From positions 1 to 5,915 of the forward strand of contig DHUW01000024.1 in NCBI GenBank assembly GCA_002409365.1: a stretch of 5,915 nt of DNA, written 5' to 3'. The stretch is from Anaerolineaceae bacterium UBA5224. GTDB taxonomy: Bacteria; Chloroflexota; Anaerolineae; Anaerolineales; Anaerolineaceae. Positions 5,167-5,915 of this stretch are shown here, piece by piece; within the stretch, counting starts at the first letter, position 1; each line of letters starts with the position of its first letter. The notes under the pieces are model-generated. The model saw only the letters and a list, made by a program, of their open reading frames with translations. It was not told where the DNA came from and ran no database searches. The position numbers and the translations under genes were made by a program.

Positions 5167-5915
5167 ATGACCAACCATGATCTTCAGCGGATTGCTCTCA
5201 TTGTTGGAATTTTGTTGTTGCTCACTTCCGTAACTCCCGTTCCAAACCACTACGTAAAAGCACAAACTATTGGAACTTCCGAAGGGATTCAACAACTACT
5301 CAAGGCTCCGAACAAAGTAAGCACTGACTCTCTTTTACTTGTCTTGTACGAGTTAGAAAGCATAAATCAAAGCTATATTCGTCAATCTGGCTGGCTTTAC
5401 AGCCTCGTAGAAAGAAACAGCCCATTTGCGGAAAATAATCCTGGAACAATTTATGAAGGGCTTACACCAAAAGTAAGCACTCACGAATCCTGGGTTTTAC
5501 TCCTTAACGATGACGGGCTTCTCGGAGAAGCAAGCTTTGACAGGATATCCGATGAGCAGGGGCAACTTGTCCAGATAAGCGCTGGCAGCAAGGAAACAGT
5601 TGGTGGAAACCTGACTTTGCTCAAGCGAGGTGCAGAACCAGATTTGCAGGCTTTACCAGACAATTTAAATAGACAACATGCTACTGCCCAAAGTCAGGTA
5701 AGTCAAATTATTGAGCAAATCCAAAATTTCAAAGACGAAATTGAGAGCGTAAAAGTTCAATATTACAACAATACGTTGAGTGTTGAGATCAGGTTCAATA
5801 TGCACGCAACTCATTTCGAACAATATTCCGAGCCTGTGCTTGCTTTTAATCAAACAACTTCCTTCGATATCTTAACTGGAAATGTTCTGGAAGGAAAGAC
5901 CATGGCGGTTTTAGC
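5167..5915 (+). CDS. Predicted secreted protein of unknown function, 3' end beyond the window
   Basis: The frame is open for 249 codons from the ATG and runs off the right edge. I do not recognise the family. The N-terminus looks like a Sec signal peptide: a short polar start with Arg8, a hydrophobic core IALIVGILLLLTSV (9-22), then a proline-containing stretch. A likely cleavage site is VKA-QT, after Ala32. No cysteine appears in the 249 residues, so it is not a lipoprotein. The mature part is polar and glutamine- and asparagine-rich. An amphipathic helix at about 169-197 (I181, I185, F188, I192, V195 on one face) is followed by probable beta-strands (YYNNTLSVEIRF). KVST occurs at 50-53 and again at 102-105 within similar contexts. 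The gene uses more AT-rich codons (TTA, AGA, ATA) than the gcv genes. It has its own promoter and is not part of the gcv operon. Confidence 0.85.
   Translation, partial: MTNHDLQRIALIVGILLLLTSVTPVPNHYVKAQTIGTSEGIQQLLKAPNKVSTDSLLLVLYELESINQSYIRQSGWLYSLVERNSPFAENNPGTIYEGLTPKVSTHESWVLLLNDDGLLGEASFDRISDEQGQLVQISAGSKETVGGNLTLLKRGAEPDLQALPDNLNRQHATAQSQVSQIIEQIQNFKDEIESVKVQYYNNTLSVEIRFNMHATHFEQYSEPVLAFNQTTSFDILTGNVLEGKTMAVL

Noticed and set aside
5104..5295. Minus-strand reading frame of 63 codons over the promoter and start of the last gene
   Set aside because: It overlaps a strong promoter, ribosome site and signal-peptide start on the + strand and has no support of its own.
1..5915. CRISPR array, tRNA or rRNA gene, insertion sequence or toxin-antitoxin pair
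   Set aside because: No regularly spaced repeats, cloverleaf, ribosomal segments, transposase motifs or paired small genes were seen on either strand.

Overview
The window looks like ordinary chromosomal DNA from a bacterium with roughly balanced base composition. It carries a split (two-subunit) glycine decarboxylase. That split form, the style of the MnmA and GcvH proteins and the spacing of the genes would suit an Anaerolineae-like member of the Chloroflexota. This assignment is an inference from protein style, not a measured match. All genes read on the + strand.

Layout. Positions 1-285 hold the 3' end of an ABC exporter gene, entering at its Walker B aspartate. A short gap (286-396) carries what looks like a worn copy of a widespread dispersed intergenic repeat. 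mnmA (397-1452) encodes the tRNA 2-thiouridylase. A 194-base gap (1453-1646) holds a stem-loop just after mnmA, two operator-like inverted repeats, an extended -10 promoter and a short leader with competing hairpins. The glycine cleavage operon follows: gcvH (1647-2033), gcvPA (2037-3392) and gcvPB (3385-4863). It ends in a clear intrinsic terminator (4898-4932). The next stretch is very AT-rich and ends in a near-consensus promoter (5083-5110). That promoter drives a gene for a predicted secreted protein (5167 onward) that runs off the right edge and that I do not recognise.

How the genes work together. GcvPA and GcvPB form the pyridoxal-phosphate P-protein. It decarboxylates glycine and passes the aminomethyl group to the lipoyl arm of GcvH. 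The aminomethyltransferase (gcvT), the lipoamide dehydrogenase (lpd) and lipoylation genes needed to complete the cycle are not in the window, so they must lie elsewhere if the pathway is complete. No glycine riboswitch is visible before gcvH. MnmA and the ABC exporter look like independent neighbours.

I do not see a convincing new biological system. The parts most worth a second look are the unrecognised exported protein with its AT-rich promoter region, an 11-base perfect inverted repeat overlapping the gcv terminator tail, and the regulatory layout before gcvH.
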